DNA of 64,000 bases from QHXQ01 sp036389395. GTDB lineage: Bacteria > Acidobacteriota > Blastocatellia > Pyrinomonadales > Pyrinomonadaceae. Shown piece after piece: positions 7,571-15,967 of the stretch. Every line of letters starts with the position of its first letter. Position 1 is the stretch's first letter. The DNA is taken from assembly GCA_036389395.1 (NCBI GenBank), contig DASVPY010000062.1:1-64000 (forward strand), written 5' to 3'. A program made the translations under genes and the position numbers. Below the pieces are notes generated by a model. It searched no databases, had not been told where the DNA came from, and worked only from the letters and a program-made list of their open reading frames with translations.

Positions 7571-9079
7571 TTACTCGAACAGACTGTTGACGTACTGCTC
7601 TGGGTCGAAGACGACTAGGTCGTCCACCTTCTCGCCGATGCCGGCGTAGCGGATCGGCAGGTTCAGCTCCTTGGAGATGGCGACGGCGATGCCGCCCTTG
7701 GCCGTGCCGTCGAGTTTGGTCAGGACGATGCCGGTGACGCCCGCGACCTTGAGGAACTGGCGCGCCTGCTCTAAGCCGTTCTGCCCGGTCACGGCGTCGA
7801 TCACGAGCAGCGTCTCGTGCGGCGCGCCCGCGACCTCGCGCCCCGCCACGCGCTTCATCTTCTCAAGCTCGGCCATCAGGTTCGACTTGTTGTGCAGCCG
7901 CCCCGCCGTGTCCACGATGAGCACGTCGGAGCGGCGCGCCTTGGCGGCCTTGAGGGCGTCGAAGAGGACGGCCGCCGGGTCTGTGCCGGACTTCTGCTGG
8001 ACGAGCGGGACGCCCGTGCGCTCGGCCCAGATGGCGAGTTGGTCGGAGGCGGCGGCGCGGAACGTGTCCGCCGCGCAGATGAGCACGTCGTTGCCTTCGG
8101 CCTTGATGCGCTGCGCGAGCTTGCCGATGGTCGTCGTCTTGCCGACGCCGTTGACGCCGACGATCATCATGACGTAAGGCGTCACGTCTTCGGGCACGCT
8201 CGTCTCGGAGGCGACGCCCGCGCGCGAAGAGGCTTGCAGGATGTCGAGCAGTTGATCCTTGATCGCCTGCTTGAGCGCCTCAATGTCGTTGATCTGCTTG
8301 CGGTCTATGCCGCGGCGGACGTTGTCGAGGATGGCGAGCGTCGTGGGCACGCCGATGTCGGCGGCGATGAGCGCCTCTTCTAGTTCGTCGAGCAGCTCGG
8401 CGTCAATGACGCGGCGGCCTTGAAAGACCGTGTCGATCTTCTCGGAGAGCGAGGCGCGCGTGGCGGCGACGGCGTTGCGGAAACGCTTCTCGAACGTGCG
8501 CTCAAGCGCCGCCTCCTCGGCTTGCAACTCTTCGATGGAGCGGTCGAGACCGAGAATCGAAGTGGTGAACGGCGAACGCGAAGGCACAGCCGCGGGCTTC
8601 GGCGCAGCGGGCGGGGCCGCGACAGGCTTGGCCGCGGCGGGCGTAGTCGGCTCGGTGCGCCGGGGCGCGTCCTGCGCGGCGGGCGTCTGCGGGCGCGGCG
8701 GCGCGGGCGCGGGTCTGCTCGGCGCGCCGACGGCCGGGGCCACTTTTGCAACGGACGGAGTTGCTTCAGCAGCGGGTGCGGCCGCCTCGTCGCGCGGCGT
8801 GGGCGTCGGAGCGTCGCCCGTCACTGCCGGCTCAAGCGCGGGCGGCGCTGGCACGACGCCCGCGCCCTGCGTCTGCGCCGCGGGCGGCTCAAGCGGCGGC
8901 GCGGTCTGCGCCGACGCAACTTCGGCCGGCGCGGTCGTCGCGGGCGCTGTTCGCTCCGAGACCGGCGGCGCGGCGTCCGCGGCCACCTGCTCCGCGTCGG
9001 TCGCCGCGGCGGGGGCGGCCGGTTCGTTCAGGCCGAGCGTGATGAAACGGTCTTTACTCTTGCGTCTCCAAAAAGCCAT
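7571..9079 (-). CDS. ftsY: Signal recognition particle receptor FtsY
   Basis: A 502-residue SRP receptor GTPase that docks ribosome-SRP complexes at the inner membrane. I chose ATG 9079 (MAFWRRKSKDRF), whose basic N-terminus suits membrane binding; an in-frame extension upstream crosses the likely promoter. Residues 20-190 form a long Ala/Pro-rich linker in place of the acidic A domain. The N domain follows, then the G domain with G1 GVNGVGKTTT, DTAGRLHNK (G3) and TKLDGTAKGG (G4/G5). The tail ends in DPEQYVNSLFE, typical of FtsY. A minus-strand TATAAT lies about 50 bp upstream. Confidence 0.95.
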   Translation of the reverse strand: MAFWRRKSKDRFITLGLNEPAAPAAATDAEQVAADAAPPVSERTAPATTAPAEVASAQTAPPLEPPAAQTQGAGVVPAPPALEPAVTGDAPTPTPRDEAAAPAAEATPSVAKVAPAVGAPSRPAPAPPRPQTPAAQDAPRRTEPTTPAAAKPVAAPPAAPKPAAVPSRSPFTTSILGLDRSIEELQAEEAALERTFEKRFRNAVAATRASLSEKIDTVFQGRRVIDAELLDELEEALIAADIGVPTTLAILDNVRRGIDRKQINDIEALKQAIKDQLLDILQASSRAGVASETSVPEDVTPYVMMIVGVNGVGKTTTIGKLAQRIKAEGNDVLICAADTFRAAASDQLAIWAERTGVPLVQQKSGTDPAAVLFDALKAAKARRSDVLIVDTAGRLHNKSNLMAELEKMKRVAGREVAGAPHETLLVIDAVTGQNGLEQARQFLKVAGVTGIVLTKLDGTAKGGIAVAISKELNLPIRYAGIGEKVDDLVVFDPEQYVNSLFE

Positions 9080-9127
9080 GCGTGTGTACAGATACCTTTG
9101 CGTTGTCGTGCTGTTTGAAAGTGGACG

Positions 9128-9157
9128 ATTATAGCGGCAACCGCCGCGCGGCCACAA
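9128..9157 (-). promoter_or_regulatory. Candidate sigma-70 promoter of ftsY
   Basis: On the minus strand a perfect -10 TATAAT (9133-9128) is preceded at 18 bp by TTGTGG (9157-9152). A start around 9121 would give a leader of about 40 nt before the ftsY ATG. Confidence 0.5.
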
Positions 9158-9295
9158 AAGGGGCGCGCGGCGGTTAGCGCATCCGCCGCGCCGCCGACCG
9201 GCAACCCCGGTGGAAGCGTTGGCCGGGTTAGACCGGCCCGCTTGGTCGTAGCCGCCGCCCGATATTTTAGATTACGCGTCGGGCTGAAAAAATGA

Positions 9296-9324
9296 TTGAC
9301 AGCGAGGAGGCACAGGTATATGGT
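9296..9324 (+). promoter_or_regulatory. Candidate sigma-70 promoter of the 9430 gene
   Basis: A perfect -35 TTGACA (9296-9301) is followed after 17 bp by TATGGT (9319-9324). It lies about 105 bp upstream of the start codon at 9430, in an AT-richer stretch. Confidence 0.5.
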
Positions 9325-9429
9325 GTGCGGCCCCGACGCAGCTCACGCTGGCATAGCGCCTATAACGTTGACGCAAAGCTATGCCGACCTCGTAACCCGG
9401 AACAACTTGAGCATTAACTGGAGGAAGAA

Positions 9430-9999
9430 ATGACCAGGAGATTAACGATTCTCGCCGTCAGTCTTGTCCTACTCGGCATTACCGTGTTCGCTTTCAGGGG
9501 GCAGATAAATCCTACCGTGTTAGGCTCCGGGCAGAGCCGACCAGTGCCCGAAGTGCCGGATCAGGTCGTTTACCGACACCTGTTCCGCCACGCTGCGGCG
9601 CTCAAGGCGAAGGCCGACGAACTTGAACGGCAAGGCAAGGATGCCACCCACCTCCACAATTTCTTCAAGCACAAGGCGGAGTTAAGCGATGATCAGGCGC
9701 AGATACTGGAGGACATAGCAGACCAGTGCGCACGCGACATCAAAGCTCTTGATGAGAAAGCCAAACCAATCATTGCCGCCTACAAGGCGCAATACCCGAA
9801 CGGGCAAGTGCCGCACGGGGAGAAACCGCAGCCCCCGCCCGCGGAACTCTACCAACTGACGTTGGAGCGCAATGACGTGGTACTCCGCTCGCGGGACAAA
9901 CTGCGCGCGGCGTTAGGCGAAGGCGAGTTCAACCGCTTCCACGCGTTTGTCAGAAGCAAGATCGCGCCGAACGTCAATCCCGTCTCCGCGGAACAGTAG
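9430..9999 (+). CDS. Exported alpha-helical protein, unknown function
   Basis: A 189-residue protein with start ATG 9430 and a good Shine-Dalgarno (GGAGGAAG) upstream. Residues 1-24 form a signal peptide or membrane anchor (LTILAVSLVLLGITVFAF). The rest is rich in Ala, Lys, Glu and Gln and probably helical, with a Pro-rich break near residue 137 (EKPQPPPAEL). No catalytic motif is visible and I do not recognise the family. It precedes a Tyr-rich secreted protein by 45 bp in the same direction and probably shares its promoter. Codon use is less GC-biased than in the flanking housekeeping genes, as in the next two genes. Confidence 0.7.
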   Translation: MTRRLTILAVSLVLLGITVFAFRGQINPTVLGSGQSRPVPEVPDQVVYRHLFRHAAALKAKADELERQGKDATHLHNFFKHKAELSDDQAQILEDIADQCARDIKALDEKAKPIIAAYKAQYPNGQVPHGEKPQPPPAELYQLTLERNDVVLRSRDKLRAALGEGEFNRFHAFVRSKIAPNVNPVSAEQ

Positions 10000-10044
10000 T
10001 CCGCGGCCCACCCGTTGGCCTCTCTTTCTCAACAGGAGCGCGTT

Positions 10045-11037
10045 ATGAAGTCCCCAACTATTCTTCGCTTCGTCTTTGCCCTCGCCCTCCTCGGTCTGCT
10101 GACGACGGCGGCGGCCGCGCAGGAGTACCGCTCGGGCGTCAGCGGCTACACGTCCATTGACTACGACGAGTTTACGAATACCGTGATGGCGTATTCGGAG
10201 ACCGACGTGGACTATTACGTGGCCGGCGATTACCAGGCATACGTCAGCCTGACGGTCACGAAAGACTCAAGCACCGTCGTGGCGAGCGGCTCGGCACGTG
10301 ATTACTACGGCGACGGCTACGTCGCCATCGAGTTCGATTTCGCGGGCGAGGGGGGTTCGACTTACACGGCCACGGGCAGGCATCGAGCCTACGCGCAGTT
10401 GTGGGACTACGATGATTACTACTACCCGTACCGCTACTTTTATTACGACAACTGGTACTTCAGCTACTTTGAGGGTTACGGCGTCTACAACCCTTGGTAC
10501 TACTGGTTCGCCAGCCCCGGCTACCGCTACTTCACGCGCCGGTCGCCGAGCATCCTCCTGGGTAGTACCTACGACTCCGACTCGCTGACAATCGCCGTGG
10601 TCAACCGCGGGACGTTGCAGGCGCAAGGCCCCGACATCGACAGCCGAACCGCGGCCGGGGCCAACGGCAGGAGTTGTTCCGGGGCCAACGGCACCCTCAA
10701 GGGGGCCTACAGGAGAGGCGAAGGCACGATCTCGTGGTCGTGGTCGCGCGACTCAGGCGTGAGCAAAGCTGAAGCGCTCTCGGCGCTCCAGTGCATCCAG
10801 AACGCTTTAACCTCGGCCCAACGCGGGAATCGCACCCAGGCGTTCCAACGCGCCGACAATGTGATCGCAACGGCCCCGCAAGGCGGCGTGAGCGCCCCGT
10901 TCAGCAGGAGCTATCACGACGACAACCAACCGTCCAACGTCCGCGTGGACGTGGCGGTCTACGCCGGCTCGGCCTTCACCGGCGAACTCTTCTACGTTAA
11001 AAACAATCGCCACAAACAATCACCACTCGGGCCTTGA
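10045..11037 (+). CDS. Tyr-rich secreted protein, unknown function
   Basis: A 330-residue protein. I chose ATG 10045 (MKSPTILRF), which follows AGGAG and gives a clean signal peptide ending at AAAAQ near residue 22. The first half is strongly enriched in Tyr, Asp and Ser, with clusters such as YDDYYYPYRYFYYDNWY around residues 120-137. This is typical of surface or amyloid-like proteins. The C-terminal part has a Cys pair about 40 residues apart. No family is recognised. It sits in a run of lower-GC orphan genes (9430-11784). Confidence 0.7.
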   Translation: MKSPTILRFVFALALLGLLTTAAAAQEYRSGVSGYTSIDYDEFTNTVMAYSETDVDYYVAGDYQAYVSLTVTKDSSTVVASGSARDYYGDGYVAIEFDFAGEGGSTYTATGRHRAYAQLWDYDDYYYPYRYFYYDNWYFSYFEGYGVYNPWYYWFASPGYRYFTRRSPSILLGSTYDSDSLTIAVVNRGTLQAQGPDIDSRTAAGANGRSCSGANGTLKGAYRRGEGTISWSWSRDSGVSKAEALSALQCIQNALTSAQRGNRTQAFQRADNVIATAPQGGVSAPFSRSYHDDNQPSNVRVDVAVYAGSAFTGELFYVKNNRHKQSPLGP

Positions 11038-11109
11038 CGCAACCGGGCAGCGCCTTGAGGCTGCTCAAAGCTTGGCCCCGAGATAACTTCGAGCCACGAT
11101 CAATGAGGT

Positions 11110-11784
11110 ATGAGTTTGCGGCGAGCAGAGAAAGAAAAGGCGCTTGCAACTCTTGACGAGATAGAAAGGCTTACGTCAGTGCCGGGCAGGGACGGCGGTG
11201 CCGTCGAGATCGGCCTGCCCGGCATTGACGGCCGCGCGTTAGATTTGATGGTGAAAGTGGCGCGGGGCAAGGACAGCCTCAAGCTGCTGGTTGAAAGGTA
11301 TAGCGCCTCTCGGTCTGTCGTGATCGTGGGCGCGCTTTTGTTCGTCCTGCTCAAGCGGGCCGAAAGCACAACGCACAAGGACGCCTACCTGTTATTCGAC
11401 TTCATCGAAAACTTACAACGGAAAGATAATCCGGGCGTTCTGGTCACGACCTTAACGGCCATCGGGCATCAGATCGGACTGGCGCAGGTTTGGCAACGTA
11501 CGCGCATGCCGGAGAGCCTTTACCCTTTCCTGCAACATTGCCTGGACTTTGCCGGCGTAAAAGCAAACTGGATACATCGCGGGCTGTCAGACGCGGTACA
11601 ACTTGGCGCAATTGATATTCTGCTCGATATGTGTAGAGCTAAAATTTTTGCTCTTAATTTTGCCCCTGAGCAGCGCCGGTGGCTAGAGAGTAAAGCCAAA
11701 GAGATTGCGGACCTGAATACCGATCACGCGGAGTTTCAAGCCCGCGCGGCAAGCTTCCTCAACTGTTTGCAGGCAGCCGATTAG
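11110..11784 (+). CDS. Helical protein of unknown function
   Basis: A 224-residue protein starting at ATG 11110; the spacing to a GAGG upstream is short, so the start is moderately uncertain. There is no signal peptide. The sequence is helical with one hydrophobic segment (SVVIVGALLFVLL, around residues 69-81) and several Leu-rich helices reminiscent of HEAT-like repeats, which is only an impression. A strong hairpin 80 bp after the stop codon would end its transcript. It is the last gene of the low-GC trio 9430-11784. No function can be assigned. Confidence 0.6.
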   Translation: MSLRRAEKEKALATLDEIERLTSVPGRDGGAVEIGLPGIDGRALDLMVKVARGKDSLKLLVERYSASRSVVIVGALLFVLLKRAESTTHKDAYLLFDFIENLQRKDNPGVLVTTLTAIGHQIGLAQVWQRTRMPESLYPFLQHCLDFAGVKANWIHRGLSDAVQLGAIDILLDMCRAKIFALNFAPEQRRWLESKAKEIADLNTDHAEFQARAASFLNCLQAAD

Positions 11785-11865
11785 AGATAGCCGTTAGGGA
11801 TTGTCATCCTATTGTTTAGTCATAATTTGGAAGCACCACCCGCGTCAGTCAACCGAATGACAACA

Positions 11866-11904
11866 GCAAAGGCGCAGAGAGTAGCACACTCTCTGCGCCT
11901 TTGC
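11866..11904. terminator. Bidirectional hairpin between convergent genes
   Basis: Perfect 17-bp stem (11866-11882 with 11888-11904) and a 5-nt loop, between the ends of the plus-strand gene at 11784 and the minus-strand gene at 11925. There is no long T-run on either side, so Rho-independent activity is likely but not certain. Confidence 0.7.
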
Positions 11905-11924
11905 TGCGTTGAACGCGGCTCGCT

Positions 11925-13208
11925 TTAGCTGGTCTTGGGCTGCGCCGCTTTGTCGGCGCGGAGGAGTTCGAGGGCGCGCTTGAGCTGTGTGTCTTCGGGT
12001 TGCTGTTTGGGCGAGGCGGCTTCGGGCGCGACCTCGCGCTTGTCGCCCGAAGGCGCGGGGCGCGCGATGGGGTCGTCGTCGTTGCCCGTCAGATCGTCCG
12101 GGTCAACCGCCTCGGCCAACTCGGGCCGCTTCACTTCGACCGTCGGCGAGACGCCCGTGCCGAGGAACGGCTTGCCCGTGCCCGACGCCCACTTGACCAC
12201 GGTCAGCAGCAACCCGTCGCCGTTGCGCAGCGTGAAGAGTTGCTGCTCCGCGCCCGCGCCGAAGCTCTTGTCGCCGACCACGTCGCCGCGCTTGTGCTCG
12301 ACGAAGGCGGAGGCGACGACCTCGGCCGCGCCCGCCGTGCCGCGGTCGATCAACACGCTCACGGGGCCTTCAAAGATGAACTGTTTGGGATCGGCCGGCA
12401 ACGTCTTCAGAGTCTTGCCGCCGCGCCCGACCTGCTGCGCGAGCGCGCCGTCTTTGATGAAGAGGTTCGCCACCTTGACGGCTTCGGCGAGCGAGCCGCT
12501 GGCGACGCTGCGCAGGTCGAGCAAGAGCTTCTGCGCGCCCTGCTTCTGCAACTCCTGCACGCGCCGCTGCACGTCCGCTGCCTCGCCGTCGGCCAGACTG
12601 TTGACGCGCACGACGCCGATCCGCCCGGCCTCCATGCGCGCCTCGGCCGCGGGCGTCAACACCGGTGCGCGCTTGACCGTCAAGGTCAGCGGGCGCGTGC
12701 CGGCGCGCAGGATGCGCAGCTTGACCTCGCTGCCCGACGCGCCGTTCAGCAGTTGCTTGGCGTCGTAGAGCGAGATGTCGCGCGTCGCCTTGTTGTCGAT
12801 ATACTCGATGATGTCGCCGGCCTGCACGCCCGCCTGTTCGGCGGGGCTGCCCTTGACCGGCGCGATGACGTAGAGGTACGAGGCGACCTGCGAGAGTTCC
12901 GCGCCGATGCTGACCGCGCTCTTGTCCACGTTGGCGCGGTAGTCGCGCACCTGATCGACGGTCAGGTAGGTCGAGTAAGGGTCAAGCCCGTAAGCCAGCC
13001 CGCGCAAAGCGCCCGCGCGCACCTTGCCGAGATCAGGCTCGTCCACGTAGTCGTCGCGTATGTGTTGGAGGACGCTCTCGAAGATGCGCAGTTGCGCGCC
13101 GGGGTCGTTCTGCTGCTGCGCGCGCGTCAGCGCCCAGCCCCCGATGACCGCGTAGATGGCCAGCGTCGCGGAGAAGACGACGACGATGAACTTGCTGCGA
13201 AATGACAT
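11925..13208 (-). CDS. S41-family (CtpA-like) protease homologue lacking the catalytic dyad
   Basis: A 427-residue protein with an N-terminal anchor (8-27), a PDZ domain (about 95-180) and an S41 peptidase fold (about 190-365). S41 tail-specific proteases use a Ser/Lys dyad in the sequences GSASASE and FGKG. Here these read GTAGAAE (290-296) and FGAG (316-319): the Ser position is Gly293, the Lys position is Ala318, and their 25-residue spacing matches the family. The Gly-rich NPGG loop is also altered (DLRSVASGS). The fold therefore seems kept while proteolysis is lost, suggesting a periplasmic binding or scaffold role. The C-terminus is an acidic, Pro-rich tail. It is divergent from ruvX. 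Confidence 0.88.
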   Translation of the reverse strand: MSFRSKFIVVVFSATLAIYAVIGGWALTRAQQQNDPGAQLRIFESVLQHIRDDYVDEPDLGKVRAGALRGLAYGLDPYSTYLTVDQVRDYRANVDKSAVSIGAELSQVASYLYVIAPVKGSPAEQAGVQAGDIIEYIDNKATRDISLYDAKQLLNGASGSEVKLRILRAGTRPLTLTVKRAPVLTPAAEARMEAGRIGVVRVNSLADGEAADVQRRVQELQKQGAQKLLLDLRSVASGSLAEAVKVANLFIKDGALAQQVGRGGKTLKTLPADPKQFIFEGPVSVLIDRGTAGAAEVVASAFVEHKRGDVVGDKSFGAGAEQQLFTLRNGDGLLLTVVKWASGTGKPFLGTGVSPTVEVKRPELAEAVDPDDLTGNDDDPIARPAPSGDKREVAPEAASPKQQPEDTQLKRALELLRADKAAQPKTS

Positions 13209-13332
13209 CCAAAGACTCCTGAACCGTCTCGAACGTGCGCCCCGCTGTTGAGCGAGGCGGGTTTGGAAAGCGCGCGCCGTGCGTCTGCCCGGCGCGCGGC
13301 GCGCAGGCTCTTTAAGCCTCCGCGCCTGCGCG

Positions 13333-13362
13333 ATAATAGCCCAGCGCCCGCGCGCGCCGCAA
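13333..13362 (-). promoter_or_regulatory. Candidate promoter of the S41 homologue
   Basis: Minus-strand TATTAT (13338-13333) with TTGCGG (13362-13357) 18 bp upstream. The leader to the ATG at 13208 would be about 120 nt. Confidence 0.35.
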
Positions 13363-13422
13363 GAAAACAGCGCCGCTAAGCGCCGTAAAAACGCGTCTTT
13401 CAGCGCCCGCGCGCCGCCGCGC

Positions 13423-13428
13423 TATACT
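13423..13428 (+). promoter_or_regulatory. Candidate -10 element of ruvX
   Basis: TATACT in a very GC-rich surround, about 42 bp before the ruvX start. No convincing -35 at 16-18 bp is visible. Confidence 0.35.
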
Positions 13429-13469
13429 CGCGCCGGCCGCGCACAGCCCTTTAAGACTTCAGACGACTC

Positions 13470-13940
13470 TTGCCAGACACGAACGACAGACGCGCTCACA
13501 CAGCAGACCCGCCATCGGCGGAACCGGGGCGGCTGCTCGCGCTCGATCTGGGCGCGCGGCGCGTCGGCGTCGCCGTCTCGGACGAGTTGCGTCTGAGCGT
13601 CCGCCCGCTGGCGGCGCTGCCGCGCACGAACTGGAAAAAGCTGCTGCGCGCGATCAAGGAACTGCGCGAGAGGTTTGACGCGCGAGGGGTGGTCGTGGGT
13701 TTGCCGCTCCGGCTCGACGGCGGCGAAGGCGACGCCGCCACCGAAGCCCGCCGTGTCGCCCGCAATCTTGAACTGTCGCTCGGCGTGCCCGTCCACCTGC
13801 AAGACGAACGGCTCACCTCGCGCGCCGCCGAAGAGAACTTACGCGCCGCCGGCCACGACCCCGCCCAGGTCAAAGCCCTCGTAGACAGCGCCGCCGCCGC
13901 CCTCATCCTCGAAGACTTCCTGGCCCGCACGAACGGCTGA
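13470..13940 (+). CDS. ruvX: RuvX/YqgF-family RNase H-fold nuclease
   Basis: A 156-residue protein of the YqgF family, an RNase H-like fold. It was annotated as a putative Holliday junction resolvase; later work links it to pre-16S rRNA 5' processing. The motif LALDLGARRVGVAVSD (about 23-38) carries the first catalytic Asp. VVVGLPL, a strand ending in DERLTSR (conserved Asp-Glu) and LVDSAAAALILEDFL with the last Asp follow. The start used is TTG 13470; the first ~20 residues are non-conserved, so a later start is possible. It is followed 68 bp later by mltG, a pairing common in bacteria. Confidence 0.92.
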   Translation: MPDTNDRRAHTADPPSAEPGRLLALDLGARRVGVAVSDELRLSVRPLAALPRTNWKKLLRAIKELRERFDARGVVVGLPLRLDGGEGDAATEARRVARNLELSLGVPVHLQDERLTSRAAEENLRAAGHDPAQVKALVDSAAAALILEDFLARTNG

Positions 13941-14008
13941 ACAACGTCGCGTCGCGTCTACTGCTTTCGGCGTTTTGCGTCGGCGTGGGTTAGTATCTGT
14001 CCCTAACC

Positions 14009-15085
14009 ATGAGACTCTCGCGCCTGTTGCTGTTGCTCTTGCTCCTGCTGCTCGCCGCGGCGGGCTGCTTCGCCCTCTGGCTGCGCCAAGACCTGCGCGC
14101 GCCCGTCGCGCACGCCCGCGCCAACGACTACATAGAGATCGCCCGCGGCTCGTCCACCGAAGAGATCATCGGCACGCTGCAACAGGCCGGCGTTATCAGA
14201 CGGAGCTGGCCGCTGCTCCTCTACATCCGTCTCACTGGCGCGGGGCCGCGCCTCAAGGCCGGCGAGTACCGCTTCCCTTCGCCCATCGCCCCGCTCACAG
14301 TCCTGCGCAAGCTCGAAGAGGGCCAGCAGCGGCTCGCGCGCTTCACCGTCATCGAGGGTTGGACGCGCTGGGACATCGCCAACGCCATGGCCCGCCTGCC
14401 CGAACTCCAACTCAAGGACGCCGACGAAGCGCTCGCGCTCATGGACGACGTGAGTCTCATCAGCGACCTCGACCCGCGCGCCAAGAACCTCGAAGGCTAC
14501 CTCTACCCCGACACCTACAGCTTCCCGCCCGACACGAAGCCGCGCCAGATGATCGCCACGATGGTCGAACGTTTCCGGCAGATATGGGAACACGAGTTGG
14601 CCGCGCAGGCGCGCGCGCAGGGCAAGAGCGCGCACGAGATCGTGACCGTCGCCTCGCTCATCGAGACCGAGGCGAAGCTGAAGGACGAGCGCCCGCTGAT
14701 GGCCTCGGTCATCTACAACCGGCTCGCGCGCGGCATCCCGCTGGGCATAGACTCGACGGTCATCTACGCCTCGAAGCTCGCCGGCAAGTGGCGCAACGAC
14801 GGCAAGGTCTACCAGAGCGATCTCGACCGCGTCTCGCCTTACAACACGCGCCGCGTCACGGGGCTGCCGCCCGGCCCCATCGCCTCGCCGCACGCGCGCT
14901 CCTTGAGCGCCGCCGTCCAGCCCGCGCAGACCGACTACCTCTACTACGTCCGCGAGCCTGCGCGCGACGACGGCGCGCACAACTTCTACAGCACCGACGC
15001 AGACTTCCAACGCGGCGTGCAAGCCCTGCGCGAGTGGGAGCGCCAGCGCGACGCGCGCGCCGCGGGCGACGGCACGGCCAAGTAA
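14009..15085 (+). CDS. mltG: Endolytic murein transglycosylase
   Basis: A 358-residue MltG (YceG-like) enzyme that cleaves nascent glycan strands at the inner membrane and so sets their length. Residues 4-25 are a single membrane anchor with an almost pure Leu run. A LysM-like region follows, then the catalytic domain (about 95-345). Catalytic Glu lies in ASLIETEAK. Other family motifs are LEGYLYPDTY, SVIYNRL, PLGIDSTV and SPYNTR followed by GLPPGPI. Length and order are normal. It lies directly downstream of ruvX, probably in one transcript. Confidence 0.95.
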   Translation: MRLSRLLLLLLLLLLAAAGCFALWLRQDLRAPVAHARANDYIEIARGSSTEEIIGTLQQAGVIRRSWPLLLYIRLTGAGPRLKAGEYRFPSPIAPLTVLRKLEEGQQRLARFTVIEGWTRWDIANAMARLPELQLKDADEALALMDDVSLISDLDPRAKNLEGYLYPDTYSFPPDTKPRQMIATMVERFRQIWEHELAAQARAQGKSAHEIVTVASLIETEAKLKDERPLMASVIYNRLARGIPLGIDSTVIYASKLAGKWRNDGKVYQSDLDRVSPYNTRRVTGLPPGPIASPHARSLSAAVQPAQTDYLYYVREPARDDGAHNFYSTDADFQRGVQALREWERQRDARAAGDGTAK

Positions 15086-15215
15086 CAAGCGTCCGCGGGT
15101 CACGCCTCTTGAATTCACCCACCCGTTGCTTTATGCTCGCGTCGTCTCCCGCGTTCGGAGTTTTGCGTGCGCGCCGCCGTGTCGGCACGTGTGTGACCGA
15201 GGAGGGTTCAAGCTC

Positions 15216-15878
15216 ATGAAATATTTTCTCGCGCTCTTGCTCCTCTGCACGGCGGCGGCCGCCACCGCGCGCGCCCAGGACAATCAGGGTAAAGGCGTAG
15301 ACAACCAGACCGGGCGCATACGCGACACCGGCAGCGACCGCCAGCCCGGCAACAACGGCCGCAACCAGAGCGTCGGCACGGGGCGCGGCTTGGACTTCGG
15401 CGGCGGGCGCACGCCCATCGCGCCGCCCCTGCCCAACCCCTACCGCTTCGGCGCGCGCCGCGACGCCGTGCTCAACGCCGCGCAGGAGTTGCTGCGCGAG
15501 CGCAAGCTCGTCGTTGACACCGGCGTCTCCAAGCCCGAAGACGGCATCCTCGTCACCCAGCCCTACCGCTTCGTCAAAGGCACGGTCGTCGCCGTGACCG
15601 AGCTGAACCGCTATTCGGAGTTGCCCACGGACACGGCGCGCGGCTGGTCGCAGGGGCGCTACACGCTGCTCATCGAAGTGCAGCCCATTGACGGCGTGAC
15701 CACCAACGTCTCGGTCAACGCGCGCATCGAAGGGCGGAGCGACGGCGCGGCCGGGGCCGAGTGGATCAGCCTACGCAGCAACGGCACGGCCGAGCAGGAG
15801 TTTCTGTGCGGGCTGATCGGCAAGCTGACGGGCGCGACGCCCGCCGGCTGCACGGCCCAAACATCCGCCGAGCCGTAA
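15216..15878 (+). CDS. Secreted protein, unknown function
   Basis: A 220-residue protein. ATG 15216 (MKYFLALLLLC) is chosen because GAGGAGGG lies about ten bases upstream and it begins a clean signal peptide ending at ATARAQ. Residues 22-70 are Asn/Gln/Gly-rich and low in complexity. The remainder is a compact domain containing YRFVKGTVVAVTE and IEVQPIDGVTTNV, ending with a C-terminal Cys pair. This shape resembles small periplasmic proteins common in Acidobacteria, but no family is recognised. It follows mltG by 130 bp. Confidence 0.7.
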   Translation: MKYFLALLLLCTAAAATARAQDNQGKGVDNQTGRIRDTGSDRQPGNNGRNQSVGTGRGLDFGGGRTPIAPPLPNPYRFGARRDAVLNAAQELLRERKLVVDTGVSKPEDGILVTQPYRFVKGTVVAVTELNRYSELPTDTARGWSQGRYTLLIEVQPIDGVTTNVSVNARIEGRSDGAAGAEWISLRSNGTAEQEFLCGLIGKLTGATPAGCTAQTSAEP

Positions 15879-15967
15879 ACGCCCGAAGCCCAGCTATAAA
15901 TCAAGTTAACGCCCGCCGGCTGAGTTTTTCGTTGAACCCCGGCGGGTCTTAGAAGGCAGGCCCACAG

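Larger units (their letters stand above)
9080..9429. other. Divergent intergenic region between ftsY and the 9430 gene
   Basis: 350 bp without a gene. It holds a minus-strand promoter candidate for ftsY (9128-9157), a GC-rich imperfect inverted repeat around 9145-9172 (CCGCCGCGCGG against GCGCGCGGCGG), and a plus-strand promoter candidate (9296-9324). Nothing else was recognised. Confidence 0.6.
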
